A stretch of 64,000 nt of DNA from Candidatus Saccharimonadota bacterium (GCA_017510445.1 JAFWNF010000007.1:1-64000); one strand, 5' to 3'; positions 35,721 to 44,198 are shown, counted from the first letter of the stretch. Made by a program: numbers and translations. Notes: generated from the letters alone by a model not told the origin.

Positions 35721-35918
35721 CTAGTTAGCCGAAACAAATGGCAAAAGTGCAAGATGACGAGCACGTTTGATTGCAACGGCAAGTTGGCGTTGTTGCTTTG
35801 CAGAAAGACCAGTCTTAGCGATTGGTTCAATACGTCCATAAGGATCGATATAACGTTGCAAAGTTTTTACATCGCGATAATCAAAGTACAAATTTGGATC
35901 AGTTTTTAACTTTTTCAT
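35721..35918 (-). CDS. rpsR: 30S ribosomal protein S18
   Basis: 65 residues, highly conserved: [19 protein letters not shown] and [24 protein letters not shown]. It binds S6 in the platform of the small subunit. The gene lies 19 bases after ssb with GGAAAGAA before the ATG. Length is normal. Confidence 0.97.
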   Translation of the reverse strand: MKKLKTDPNLYFDYRDVKTLQRYIDPYGRIEPIAKTGLSAKQQRQLAVAIKRARHLALLPFVSAN

Positions 35919-35937
35919 TCTTTCCTTTCCCCGTTAA

Positions 35938-36393
35938 TTAAAACGGAATTTCTGATAAATCAATTGGTTCATCTTCTGGCATATCGTCAGCAGAAAAATC
36001 TGCCTCAGCTTCAGGAGCTTCTTGTGATTCACTAGCACCAGAACGGTCACCACGATCAGAAGCCGCAGAAGTAAAGTTGAAGTCTTCTACAACGATTTCA
36101 ACACGTGAGCGTTTTTGGCCGGTGTTTTTATCTTCCCAAGTTCTTTGTGAAAGACGTCCTGAAACAAGCACGCCAGAACCTTTTTTGGCATATTGGCCGA
36201 TCATTTCGCCCAATTTGCCCCAAGCAGAACAATCAATAAACGAAACATCTTCTTTTTGTGCACCATTTGAGTCACGATAGACTCTGTTAACGGCAACAGA
36301 AAAGCTACAGACGCTTGCACCATTTGGCGTCGTACGAAGTTCTGGATCACGAGTTAAGTTACCTGTTATGATTGCTTTGCTAAAACCACGCAT
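35938..36393 (-). CDS. ssb: Single-stranded DNA-binding protein
   Basis: 151 residues. The OB fold covers about 1-105 (NLTRDPELRTTPNGASVCSFSVAVNR, FIDCSAWGKLGE). A disordered acidic linker leads to the C-terminal tip DEPIDLSEIPF, the usual protein-interaction tail. It is three bases after rpsF in the common rpsF-ssb-rpsR order. Confidence 0.97.
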   Translation of the reverse strand: MRGFSKAIITGNLTRDPELRTTPNGASVCSFSVAVNRVYRDSNGAQKEDVSFIDCSAWGKLGEMIGQYAKKGSGVLVSGRLSQRTWEDKNTGQKRSRVEIVVEDFNFTSAASDRGDRSGASESQEAPEAEADFSADDMPEDEPIDLSEIPF

Positions 36394-36396
36394 AAA

Positions 36397-36759
36397 TTAT
36401 TCCTCCTCTGCGTTTTCTTTTTCTTCATCTTCTTTTGGTTGGCGTTCAGCCTTTTTTGCTTCAGCCTTAATTTTTCTTTCGTCTTCAGCCACCAATAGAT
36501 AGCGAATTACTTCGTCTGTGATGTTTAGGACGCTAGAGATTTTGGCTGGGGCACTTGCTGGAAGCTCCAACTCATAAAAATAATAAACAGCAAAATCTTG
36601 GCCACTAATCGAATAGGCAAGCTTTTTCTTCCCTTCGTTAGTTTCCTTAGAGATTTTACCGCCATTTTCCTCGATCAAACTTTTGATCTTGGTGGTAGCT
36701 GGCTCCAAATTCATCTCAAGATCAGGATGAATAAGAACCGTCAGTTCGTAATTTTTCAT
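36397..36759 (-). CDS. rpsF: 30S ribosomal protein S6
   Basis: 120 residues. The ferredoxin-like fold YELTVLIHPDL...ISGQDFAVYYFYELELPAS is typical, with an acidic C-terminal extension (KEDEEKENAEEE). It heads the operon under the promoter at 36826-36854. A leader hairpin with a CCG element resembles the S6:S18 autoregulatory site. Confidence 0.96.
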   Translation of the reverse strand: MKNYELTVLIHPDLEMNLEPATTKIKSLIEENGGKISKETNEGKKKLAYSISGQDFAVYYFYELELPASAPAKISSVLNITDEVIRYLLVAEDERKIKAEAKKAERQPKEDEEKENAEEE

Positions 36760-36784
36760 TACTCTCTTTACTCCTTTGGTTAAA

Positions 36785-36807
36785 GTAAACGCGGCACTCC
36801 CGTTTAC
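36785..36807 (-). promoter_or_regulatory. Putative S6:S18-binding leader hairpin
   Basis: In the rpsF leader, minus strand, GTAAACG and CGTTTAC form a seven-base stem around GGAGTGCCG. A CCG at the 3' side of the loop region matches the known feature by which the S6:S18 complex recognises its own mRNA in other bacteria. The match is by eye only. Confidence 0.5.
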
Positions 36808-36825
36808 TGAGCTAATAACCCACTA

Positions 36826-36854
36826 ATTCTATCACACTTCCCTGTATTCGTCAA
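36826..36854 (-). promoter_or_regulatory. rpsF operon promoter
   Basis: TTGACG (36849-36854), 17-base spacer, TAGAAT (36826-36831) on the minus strand, immediately after the murE-like gene. Confidence 0.75.
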
Positions 36855-36855
36855 T

Positions 36856-38106
36856 TTAGTTTAATTTTTTCAGAATTTTTTTCGCGACTTTTATATCTTC
36901 AAACAGTACTGGGCCTTCTTTTCGAAGAATCGTTTTTTCATGGCCCTTACCGAGGAGTAGCACCAAGTCACCTTTCTTCGCCATCTTTAGAGCCATTTCA
37001 ATCGCTTTTCCGCGGTCAATCTCAACAAACAAATCCTTACCCATCACTTTTCCAGTTTTTTCAACCCCGACCACAAATTGCTCCGCAATTTTCTCTGGGT
37101 CCTCATCTCTAGAATCGTCCTCTGTAATAATCACAACATCCGAGTTTTTCCCCAAAATCTCTCCTCTCGGTTCTCTTGTTGTTTCGTCCCTTCTCCCCGC
37201 ACCTCCGTGCACTGAAATTATTCTTCCCGAAACTTTGCCAATCGATTCAAACACTTTTTCAAGCGCATCTGGCGTATGCGCATAGTCCACAATGACCGAA
37301 AAATTTTGTCCTTCTTCAATTCGGTTCATTCTTCCTTCTACAGACTCTAGAGCAAAAATTCCTTTTTCAATCTCTTCTTTCGTTAAACCTAATTTTTCGC
37401 CCACACAAACTGTCGCAAGCGAATTATAAACATTAAACCGCCCCGGAATTTTTGTCTTTACCTTTATTTCGTCGCATACATATTCCACCCCAGATACTCC
37501 TAATTTAATCTTCTCCGCCTTCTTTTCGCCCTTCTCGATTCCATAGGTCACATAGTTTCCTTTCCCAGCAGATTTCTCAAAATATTTCGCCGATTTATCA
37601 TCCGCGTTTACAATTCCAAATTTTGCTTTTTTGAACAATTTACATTTTGCGTTTCGATAGTTCTCAAAAGTTTTATGATAGTCAAGATGCTCGTGCGTCA
37701 CATTCGTCATCACTCCAATCTCAACTGGAATTCCCAGCGTTCGAAATTGCGCCATTGCATGCGACGTCGTTTCAAGCACTAAAAACTCCACTCCACTCTC
37801 CATAATTTTCTTGATTCTCTTGTTCAAAGTCATCGAATCTACTGTCGTCATATGGTTAAGCTCAGGTTCCAGCTTCTCGACTCCCCATCCAACAGTAGTC
37901 ATAATCCCAGTTTTATGTCCCGCTTCATTTAGCATTTTCCAAATCATGAAACACGTTGTCGTTTTTCCATTTGTTCCTGTAACTCCTATTACTCTTAGTT
38001 TTTTTGCAGGAAAACCAAATCTCAAACCACCAAAAACCGCTTGAGAAAAATGGTACGGCAACATCAGCTGGTTATAAAAAGGTATTTTCTCTAAAAGCTC
38101 TTTCAT
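36856..38106 (-). CDS. murE: MurE-like UDP-MurNAc-tripeptide ligase
   Basis: 416 residues. Mur ligase P-loop GVTGTNGKTTT at about 40, central domain THEHLDYHKTFENYRNAK, and C-terminal domain with SVHGGAGRRDETTREPRGEI and TEDDSRDEDPEKI, the region that reads the third amino acid (DNPR in DAP-specific enzymes, here DDSR). The N-terminal UDP-sugar domain is trimmed to about 35 residues, as in other short CPR MurEs. It likely adds the third peptidoglycan residue; which one is uncertain. TATAAT ends six bases before the ATG. Confidence 0.9.
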   Translation of the reverse strand: MKELLEKIPFYNQLMLPYHFSQAVFGGLRFGFPAKKLRVIGVTGTNGKTTTCFMIWKMLNEAGHKTGIMTTVGWGVEKLEPELNHMTTVDSMTLNKRIKKIMESGVEFLVLETTSHAMAQFRTLGIPVEIGVMTNVTHEHLDYHKTFENYRNAKCKLFKKAKFGIVNADDKSAKYFEKSAGKGNYVTYGIEKGEKKAEKIKLGVSGVEYVCDEIKVKTKIPGRFNVYNSLATVCVGEKLGLTKEEIEKGIFALESVEGRMNRIEEGQNFSVIVDYAHTPDALEKVFESIGKVSGRIISVHGGAGRRDETTREPRGEILGKNSDVVIITEDDSRDEDPEKIAEQFVVGVEKTGKVMGKDLFVEIDRGKAIEMALKMAKKGDLVLLLGKGHEKTILRKEGPVLFEDIKVAKKILKKLN

Positions 38107-38127
38107 ACCTTCATTATAACACTAGTT

Positions 38128-40215
38128 TTATGTTCCAGGAATTCTAAATGCCCCTGGGTCATTCACTGGTGCAGGTTGCGCCACTGGCTGGACTGTCGGT
38201 TGTGGTTGTTGGAACGATGTCGGCGCAGGAATACTCTCGTTCCCTAAAATACTTTGGTCAACTTGTGGCAAACCAGGCCCTTGGTTAACTACAGTTGTAG
38301 GTTCTTGCACTACTGGATTTTGCTGAATAGCTGGCGCTGAAAGTGGTTGCGAAACAACTGGCTCTACCTGCGGAGCAACTTCTTCCGCCTTTACAGCACT
38401 AAAATCAACTGGAGGTGTCGGCGGTGGAGGCAAAATTTCGTCCCCAGGAAGTGGCATTCCCTGTGGTTTTGGTTCAAGTGTTGCCGAAGGCATACTCGCC
38501 GTATTTTGCTCAGTAGATTGTGGCTCACTCGCAGGCTCAATAATATAAGAATTGTTGTTTTGAGCTATCGCTGGTTCGTCTTCGTTCATCCCTACCGGAT
38601 TACTAAAATCTAACCCGGGCAAATGATTTTCTTCCGGTCCTTCACTCACTCCAGGAGCCGCAGCCGATGCAGGGTTGTCACCTAGATATTCGTGCCCTCC
38701 CGTAACTTCACTCGCAGGCTCCGTATTATAATCTTTTCCTAGCGGTTCAGAACTCGTCGATGAACTATCTGGCATATTCCTTAATTCGTTCATTACACTT
38801 TCATCAACAGACGATTTTGCCCCAAGTGACGGTAACGAAAAATCGGTACTATTGTTCTCAACCGGCTGTGGCGCAGGTGCTCCAACCATTGTTGTACCTT
38901 TTTCGTCAACAAAAGCCGGCGCAGGCGTCTCTTCAAACGGTGTAGCCATCTTACCTAGTTCTGTCTTCGAATCATTTGACCCTTCAGCGCTAATTGTAGG
39001 TAAACCTGTTCCTAAAGGCTCAAGATGGACTGGCCCTTCATTTTGAACATTCATTGTTTGGGTTGACTCAACTGGTGCTACACTTTCCTGTCCTAATGGC
39101 TTCAATACTGGTCGTTTATCATCGACGGGATTATCAGCTACTTCAGCAACCGAAAAACCTTTTTCCGTACCAAGTATTGGCCTATCGGCCACCATACCAA
39201 CTGTTTCCTTCGGAGTTTCTTGCGCCACCTGCTCTTCCTGTTGGTCGGACTGTTCAGTGTGTGCATCCTGCACATACTCATTTTGCGTATTTTCCTCTGT
39301 TTTTACTGTGTCTTTTTGTTGAACAACTAGCAAATTTTCATCATTTTTTTCTGGCTCCTCTGTCAACTTTTCTTCAGTTTTTCCTGTTTCTTCCTGTGTG
39401 GTTTCGTCTTTTTCTTTGTTTTCAATCACTTCCCCATTTTCTGCTTTTTTCATATATTCTGAAATAAGCTGTTGATTCGCGCCCACAGACATTAATCTCG
39501 CAGACATATTCATCGTCTCAGGTTGAGTGCGATTATTCGAAAACCTTTCAGTTGCCACAAATATACCAGCGAGCAAAGCTGTCGCAACTTCTCCATCAAT
39601 ATCAATCCCAAGCTCTTCGCCCAGCATAAAGGCTAATTCAGCTGACATCTCGGAAATCGAACTTGCCGCCGGGTCAGACCACTGAATTCCGCCAAAATCC
39701 CCAGGCGCCGAAGCAGTAATATTAATAATCTCTGCATCATGCAAAATTCTACCATGACTTGTCAATGCTTGATCAAGGTCATTCTCATTCGTTACATTTA
39801 GAGCAACAACTAAGCCGATATTAAAATCACCATGCGAAAATTCCAAATCCTCTTCAGAAATCTTTGTTTTATAAGGAGTGATATAAATTTTTACATAATC
39901 GCCATCAACTTTATAATGTAAATGGTCAGCTTTACTTTTATTTAGGGCAATGATGAAATCTTGTAAGCTATCAGTATTAGTTTCTAATCTCTGTTCAGGC
40001 TCCAAAAACTCAATAATACTAGGAGTTTTGCCCGAATAAATCGCTGTCGCATGTTTCCCCATTTTATCGAGAAGGATCGATAAACCAATTGCTGATGCTA
40101 GTTCATCCGCAGACGGATTTTTTGAAAGCGCAATCAAAATATTCTCAGCGGTAGAAATCTTCGCGACAATTTGGCCCATCGTTGAATTGTTTGTTTCTGG
40201 TTTTTGTTCTTGCAT
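38128..40215 (-). CDS. DHH-like phosphoesterase-fold protein with long disordered tail
   Basis: About 695 residues. The first 270 resemble the DHH/NrnA fold (ENILIALSKNPSADELASAIGLSILLDKMGK...GIFVATERFSNNRTQPETMNMSARLMSVGA), but the Asp/His metal motifs, including DHH itself, are not visible, so it may be inactive. The remaining 420 residues are low-complexity, rich in Glu, Gln, Pro, Ser and Thr, and probably unstructured. ATG 40215 is preferred to 40233 because GGGAAAGG lies six bases upstream. It is divergent from rpsT. A palindrome copy related to the RhuM operator lies inside the gene (39256-39278). Confidence 0.8.
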   Translation of the reverse strand: MQEQKPETNNSTMGQIVAKISTAENILIALSKNPSADELASAIGLSILLDKMGKHATAIYSGKTPSIIEFLEPEQRLETNTDSLQDFIIALNKSKADHLHYKVDGDYVKIYITPYKTKISEEDLEFSHGDFNIGLVVALNVTNENDLDQALTSHGRILHDAEIINITASAPGDFGGIQWSDPAASSISEMSAELAFMLGEELGIDIDGEVATALLAGIFVATERFSNNRTQPETMNMSARLMSVGANQQLISEYMKKAENGEVIENKEKDETTQEETGKTEEKLTEEPEKNDENLLVVQQKDTVKTEENTQNEYVQDAHTEQSDQQEEQVAQETPKETVGMVADRPILGTEKGFSVAEVADNPVDDKRPVLKPLGQESVAPVESTQTMNVQNEGPVHLEPLGTGLPTISAEGSNDSKTELGKMATPFEETPAPAFVDEKGTTMVGAPAPQPVENNSTDFSLPSLGAKSSVDESVMNELRNMPDSSSTSSEPLGKDYNTEPASEVTGGHEYLGDNPASAAAPGVSEGPEENHLPGLDFSNPVGMNEDEPAIAQNNNSYIIEPASEPQSTEQNTASMPSATLEPKPQGMPLPGDEILPPPPTPPVDFSAVKAEEVAPQVEPVVSQPLSAPAIQQNPVVQEPTTVVNQGPGLPQVDQSILGNESIPAPTSFQQPQPTVQPVAQPAPVNDPGAFRIPGT
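39256..39278. repeat. Near-palindrome matching the RhuM-Fic operator
   Basis: AGTGTGTGCA-TCC-TGCACATACT, differing from the arms of the dyad at 43226-43250 by one base. It lies within the coding region for the disordered tail. Confidence 0.6.
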
Positions 40216-40261
40216 ATTATGCCTTTCCCGCATTTTATCATAAACATTTTACTTTGTAAAC

Positions 40262-40308
40262 ACTATTTTTCCATAAACTTTACAAAAAACTCAATCCAGT
40301 GTATAATG
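40262..40308 (+). promoter_or_regulatory. rpsT promoter region
   Basis: TTTACA, a 17-base spacer and TATAAT lie upstream of rpsT, giving a leader of about 30 bases with AAGTAGGAATAAA before the ATG at 40341. Confidence 0.65.
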
Positions 40309-40340
40309 AAAAAAATTTATTAACTAAAAGTAGGAATAAA

Positions 40341-40730
40341 ATGCCAATTATCAAATCCGCAAAAAAAGCTGCTCGCCAAACCGAAAAGCGCACAGCTCAC
40401 AACAAACAAATTAAAAAAGACATCAAGGTTGCTATCAAGGCCTTCAAGAAGACCCCGACTGGTGCAAACCTTGCCAAAGCTCAATCTGAGCTCGACAAAG
40501 CAGTAAAAAAGAATCTCATCAAGAAAAATACCGCCGCTCGTCGCAAAGCCGCTCTCATGAAAATTGCAAAAGCCGCTAAAGTTGTCCAAAAAGAAGCTAA
40601 AAAAGTTGAGAAAAAAGCTACCGCAGCCGCCAAAACCCCTGCGAAGAAAACAACGGTAAAAAAGACCATTACCAAAAAACCAGCAACCAAAAAAGCTCCC
40701 GCAAAAAAGACTACAGCGAAGAAAGCCTAA
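40341..40730 (+). CDS. rpsT: 30S ribosomal protein S20 with Lys/Ala-rich tail
   Basis: About 129 residues. The normal S20 part (MPIIKSAKKAARQTEKR...AARRKAALMKIAK, about 85 residues) is followed by a 40-residue histone-H1-like tail of KKTT, KKPA and KKAP repeats. The ATG at 40341, after AAGTAGGAATAAA, was chosen over an upstream one that adds residues not found in S20. The 3' end overlaps the convergent holA by 20 bases. S20 next to holA is a widespread arrangement. Confidence 0.94.
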   Translation: MPIIKSAKKAARQTEKRTAHNKQIKKDIKVAIKAFKKTPTGANLAKAQSELDKAVKKNLIKKNTAARRKAALMKIAKAAKVVQKEAKKVEKKATAAAKTPAKKTTVKKTITKKPATKKAPAKKTTAKKA

Positions 40731-41319
40731 TTAGAAAAGCCTTAATCAGCACCCACGGCTGAACTGCCGTCGACTTCATCTGCATATCAAGTTTAGAGAG
40801 TTCCTTTAGGACTCTCTTTTCTTTTGCCCCCTGTTTCCACTCATATTTCTTAATCGCCTGCGATGCAAGCAGTCCAAAAAACATATACGGGTCTTGCTCA
40901 TTCTCGATTGCTTCAACCATTTTTACTGCCCTCTTCCCGTCACAAATCGCCGCATCAAAGACATTAAACACGACATTTTTGTTTGTTGACTCAAGCAACT
41001 TATATTCAAATATTTCTACACCAGCCTTTTTCATTTCCTTAAACGTACTCGTTCGCTTATCTAGCTTTGTCTCCCAGATGATAACATCATGTGTCGTATT
41101 TAGAAATTCAGGCAGTTTTTCGAAAACATCGTGATTCCCTGATAAATCCTTAACCAATATCTTTCTTTTTTCAGCAAAAAGCGAAGTCCCAAGAAAAATG
41201 CTCGGCAAATCTTCAAATTTTAGATTTTCCCCATCAAATACTTCATAATCTTCGCCAAATTCTCTTTTGATTTTGGCAGATATTGTCGCTCTGTCGTCTC
41301 CGTAAAAAATTCTTATCAT
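40711..41319 (-). CDS. holA: DNA polymerase III delta subunit
   Basis: About 202 residues, shorter than the usual 330, but the pattern IRIFYGDDRATISAKIKREF, LFAEKRKILVKDLSG and C-terminal helical collar region AVKMVEAIENEQDPYMFFGLLASQ matches HolA. It opens the sliding clamp in the clamp loader. The ATG at 41319 overlaps the TGA stop of mutM (ATGA), a translational coupling. Confidence 0.85.
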   Translation of the reverse strand: MIRIFYGDDRATISAKIKREFGEDYEVFDGENLKFEDLPSIFLGTSLFAEKRKILVKDLSGNHDVFEKLPEFLNTTHDVIIWETKLDKRTSTFKEMKKAGVEIFEYKLLESTNKNVVFNVFDAAICDGKRAVKMVEAIENEQDPYMFFGLLASQAIKKYEWKQGAKEKRVLKELSKLDMQMKSTAVQPWVLIKAFLIRLSSL

Positions 41320-42161
41320 TTTTGGCACCTCGAGCAATAATGCGTTCCTCGCCCCGCCACGCGAGCTTTTTTAATTTCTCCCCCACATTTTACACATTTT
41401 TTTCCTTCTCTGCCATACACTTTTGCGAAAAGATCCAAATAGTTTCCTCTTGTTCCATCCGCCTTCACATAATTTCGAATTGTTGAACCCCCCGAGTTCA
41501 AAGAATCTTCCATTGACCTCCTCGCTCCTAAAAGAATTTTTTCAACATCAGTAAATGATAAGTCGACACATTTCCTATCTGGTCGCACTCCAGCAAAAAA
41601 TAAACTTTCATCCGCATAAATATTGCCTAAACCAGCAATTATCGTTTGGTCCAAAATTGCCGATTTTACAGTAGTATTTTTCTTTTTTAGCTTTTCAAAC
41701 AACTCCTCCGTTGTCATCTCCCACGGTTCTTTCGCTAGTTTCGAAATAAATTCTTCTTCTTCTACATCTCTAGTTTTTAAAACTTTTACAAAACCAAATT
41801 TTCTTTGGTCGTTAAAAAATAGTTTCGTGTCGTCACTGAATCCAAACACAACTCGCGTTTGTTTATTAGGCAGTTCTTCCACAAAATTTTCATTCGGATG
41901 CCCACCAGCAAATTTTTCTTGACCTTGATAAATCAGCTGGCCCGTCATTCGTAGATGAACAAGAAAACTATTCTCGTTGGATAAATCAAAGATTAATGCT
42001 TTTCCTCTTCGTCTAAGACTAATTATTTTAGCATTAACCACCTCTGTTTTCTTACCCAAAAACGATTTTTGCTCAAACACATCAACTTGAACAATTTTTT
42101 TATTCAAAATTAATTTCGATAATCCTCGTCTAATCGTTTCGACTTCTGGAAGCTCCGGCAT
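41316..42161 (-). CDS. mutM: Formamidopyrimidine-DNA glycosylase
   Basis: 281 residues. It starts PELPEVETIRRGL with the catalytic Pro and Glu, has the LVHLRMTGQL and FNDQRKFGFV segments, the helix-two-turn-helix (GLGNIYADESLF) and the C-terminal four-Cys zinc finger (CVKCGG...YCSRCQK). It excises oxidised purines. TATAAT ends seven bases before the ATG. It ends with TGA. Confidence 0.97.
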   Translation of the reverse strand: MPELPEVETIRRGLSKLILNKKIVQVDVFEQKSFLGKKTEVVNAKIISLRRRGKALIFDLSNENSFLVHLRMTGQLIYQGQEKFAGGHPNENFVEELPNKQTRVVFGFSDDTKLFFNDQRKFGFVKVLKTRDVEEEEFISKLAKEPWEMTTEELFEKLKKKNTTVKSAILDQTIIAGLGNIYADESLFFAGVRPDRKCVDLSFTDVEKILLGARRSMEDSLNSGGSTIRNYVKADGTRGNYLDLFAKVYGREGKKCVKCGGEIKKARVAGRGTHYCSRCQK

Positions 42162-42182
42162 GCCTTAAATTATATCACGTGA

Positions 42183-43196
42183 CTAGTTTTCTAGCATCTT
42201 ACACGTAAGCGCAACAATCAAATCTTTCTCTTCCGGCTCGCTCTCCGCAATTAATAGCGCCAGTGCTGTCAGAGCCCGATCTGAAATCTTCGTTTCCCCT
42301 CTTTCCGTCAGATGAAAATCGTTTATCGTAAGAAAGACTATAAAAAGTAGTGCTCCGATTCTCTTGTTCCCATCATAAAACGGATGGTCCTTAATCAGAA
42401 AATAAAGCAAGTTCGCCGCCTTTTCTGCTACCGATTTATAAACATCTTCCCCATCAAATGTTTGGTAAATTGCATTCAGGCTCGATTGAAAGCTCTTTCC
42501 TCTCGGTTTTCCAAATAGTTCCCCGCCTTGGACTTTCCTTTTCAGTTCCGAAATAATTTTCACCGCATCTTCTTCATTTAAAACCTTCTTTGACTTCGGC
42601 GCCCGTTTAAAAATAACGTGCCCTTCATCAAATTGTTTCAATGCTTTAAAACTTGCCGAATAATTTGAAATTACCTCTAAAACTCCGTTCGCTTCGAGCA
42701 TCGACAGCTCATTCTTCGCCATCAGCCTTTTGACTAGCCCCAGCGTCCCCTCTAAATTCTTCAGTTTCTTCCCTTCTAGCTCGGAAATCCGTTTTTCGTT
42801 CACTGCCACCCCATTCACCACATAATTATGAAGTATTTTTGTTGCCCAAATTCGAAAATCAGTCGCTTTTCTCGAATTAACGCGATATCCAACCGAAATA
42901 ATTGCATCCAGATTATAAAAATTCGTCAGATAGGTTTTACCGTCCGTAGCAGTATGTGCATTTTTTGCACTAACTCGCTCCTCTTCCAGCTCTCCATCCC
43001 TAAAAATATTTCTCAAGTGTCGGCCAATCACCGTTCTATCAACATCGAAAAGTTTAGAAATCTGTTCCTGCGTCGCCCAAATCGTCTCCTTTTCAATATC
43101 CACATCAAAAACAATTTCCCCTTCTTTTTTCTTATATACTTCCAGCTGTTTTTCTTGATTTTCTAACTTTTTTTTCGTAAATTTCCCCTCACTCAT
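42183..43196 (-). CDS. RhuM/BRO-like DNA-binding domain fused to a Fic/Doc domain
   Basis: About 337 residues. Residues 12-130 are a RhuM virulence-protein domain (IWATQEQISKLFDVDRTVIGRHLRNIFRDGEL...FYNLDAIISVGYRVNSRKATDFRIWATKIL). A coiled segment leads to a C-terminal Fic/Doc domain with HPFYDGNKRIGALLF; Lys after Asn and no second Arg make it closer to Doc (a kinase of EF-Tu) than to AMP-transferring Fic. GGAAAGGAATAACAGGG precedes the ATG at 43196, preferred over the GTG at 43244. A palindromic operator lies at the promoter. It may be a self-regulating toxin-like or phage-defence gene. Confidence 0.88.
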   Translation of the reverse strand: MSEGKFTKKKLENQEKQLEVYKKKEGEIVFDVDIEKETIWATQEQISKLFDVDRTVIGRHLRNIFRDGELEEERVSAKNAHTATDGKTYLTNFYNLDAIISVGYRVNSRKATDFRIWATKILHNYVVNGVAVNEKRISELEGKKLKNLEGTLGLVKRLMAKNELSMLEANGVLEVISNYSASFKALKQFDEGHVIFKRAPKSKKVLNEEDAVKIISELKRKVQGGELFGKPRGKSFQSSLNAIYQTFDGEDVYKSVAEKAANLLYFLIKDHPFYDGNKRIGALLFIVFLTINDFHLTERGETKISDRALTALALLIAESEPEEKDLIVALTCKMLEN

Positions 43197-43225
43197 CCCT
43201 GTTATTCCTTTCCTTTTGACATTTT

Positions 43226-43256
43226 CAGTATGTGCACGCTGCACATACTGATTATA
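43226..43256 (-). promoter_or_regulatory. Palindromic operator at the RhuM-Fic promoter
   Basis: The perfect 11-base inverted repeat CAGTATGTGCA-CGC-TGCACATACTG (43226-43250) abuts the -10 box TATAAT (43251-43256, minus strand) and covers the predicted start site. A repressor bound here would block transcription. Autoregulation by the RhuM helix-turn-helix is an inference. Confidence 0.75.
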
Positions 43257-43306
43257 CCATAATCAGTACTGACCCGCCACTATATTTTCATTATTTTTAA
43301 AGCCGT

Positions 43307-44179
43307 CTACCGACAAACAACTTTAAGCTTTTTATCTTTCAAAAGTTCTATTTTTTGACAATAGAACGTTTTACTCTCCCCCTCCATCTGAATCGTCACC
43401 TTTTCTTTTTCATGGAATAAAACGCCACCCTTCTCTTTTACATCGCCAGGAATTCGACAAAAAATCGAACGCATCATAAAAATCCCGAGCGAAAAAATCC
43501 CTGATAATTTAAATTTTCCAGCTTGGAATTTTTTTGAAAAACAATAGTTCTTCCCCTTCATAAACTTAGCTACATTTTTTCCATTCACCGCAAAATAATC
43601 CGAATATCCACCAGGCAAGAATTTCTTTTTGCGGTTCTTAAAATACCATTTTGCCAGCCACCAATAAGATGATACTTCTGTCCTTTTCTTCTTTTTTAAC
43701 TTTTTCCTTGTTTTTTCCTGATTAAAAATCTCTACCGACTCCGCCATCATTCCTACCGTTACATATCCTGCCCCAAAACGAAAATGCTCCCCGTCAACAA
43801 GCACATTAATCGGATAAAAGTCTCGAATTTTATTTTCTGAAAAACGTTCAATTACTTCTTTAAAATTAAGATTTCCAAGTGTCTTTGCTGTATCACCAAA
43901 ATTTCCAAACGAAAGTGCCGAAAAAACTACATCTTTCCCTGATAAAAGACAGCCATTTAAGCCGATTGACGCTGTCGCATCTCCCCCAATCGTCACCACT
44001 AAATCCCCATCTTCTAAAATTTTTGCTAGCCTGTTTGCATTATCATCTACGTCAGTAGAAACTACTTCATATTTCCCGATTAAAAAACCAGAAAGCTTAC
44101 GCGCCTCCCTGAAGATTTCTTCTTTTGCTAGTTCAGCGCGCGAAGATTTTTTGTTATGAACGACTATTAATCTCTGCAT
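43307..44179 (-). CDS. Diacylglycerol-kinase-family lipid kinase
   Basis: 290 residues. It has the DAGK_cat pattern VVHNKKSSRA, the nucleotide loop VVTIGGDAT (GGDGT in most) and ALSFGNFGDTAKTLG. It probably phosphorylates a lipid alcohol such as diacylglycerol. The C-terminal beta-sandwich is intact but Lys-rich. It follows the pilin-like gene by 19 bases on the same strand. The exact lipid cannot be told. Confidence 0.88.
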   Translation of the reverse strand: MQRLIVVHNKKSSRAELAKEEIFREARKLSGFLIGKYEVVSTDVDDNANRLAKILEDGDLVVTIGGDATASIGLNGCLLSGKDVVFSALSFGNFGDTAKTLGNLNFKEVIERFSENKIRDFYPINVLVDGEHFRFGAGYVTVGMMAESVEIFNQEKTRKKLKKKKRTEVSSYWWLAKWYFKNRKKKFLPGGYSDYFAVNGKNVAKFMKGKNYCFSKKFQAGKFKLSGIFSLGIFMMRSIFCRIPGDVKEKGGVLFHEKEKVTIQMEGESKTFYCQKIELLKDKKLKVVCR

Positions 44180-44198
44180 AAAAACAGTCGGCTACTAA

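Noticed and set aside
34529-42161. Recoding of TGA (as in Gracilibacteria)
   Set aside because: TGA is the natural stop of mutM and the tlyA-like gene, and conserved proteins show no internal TGA.
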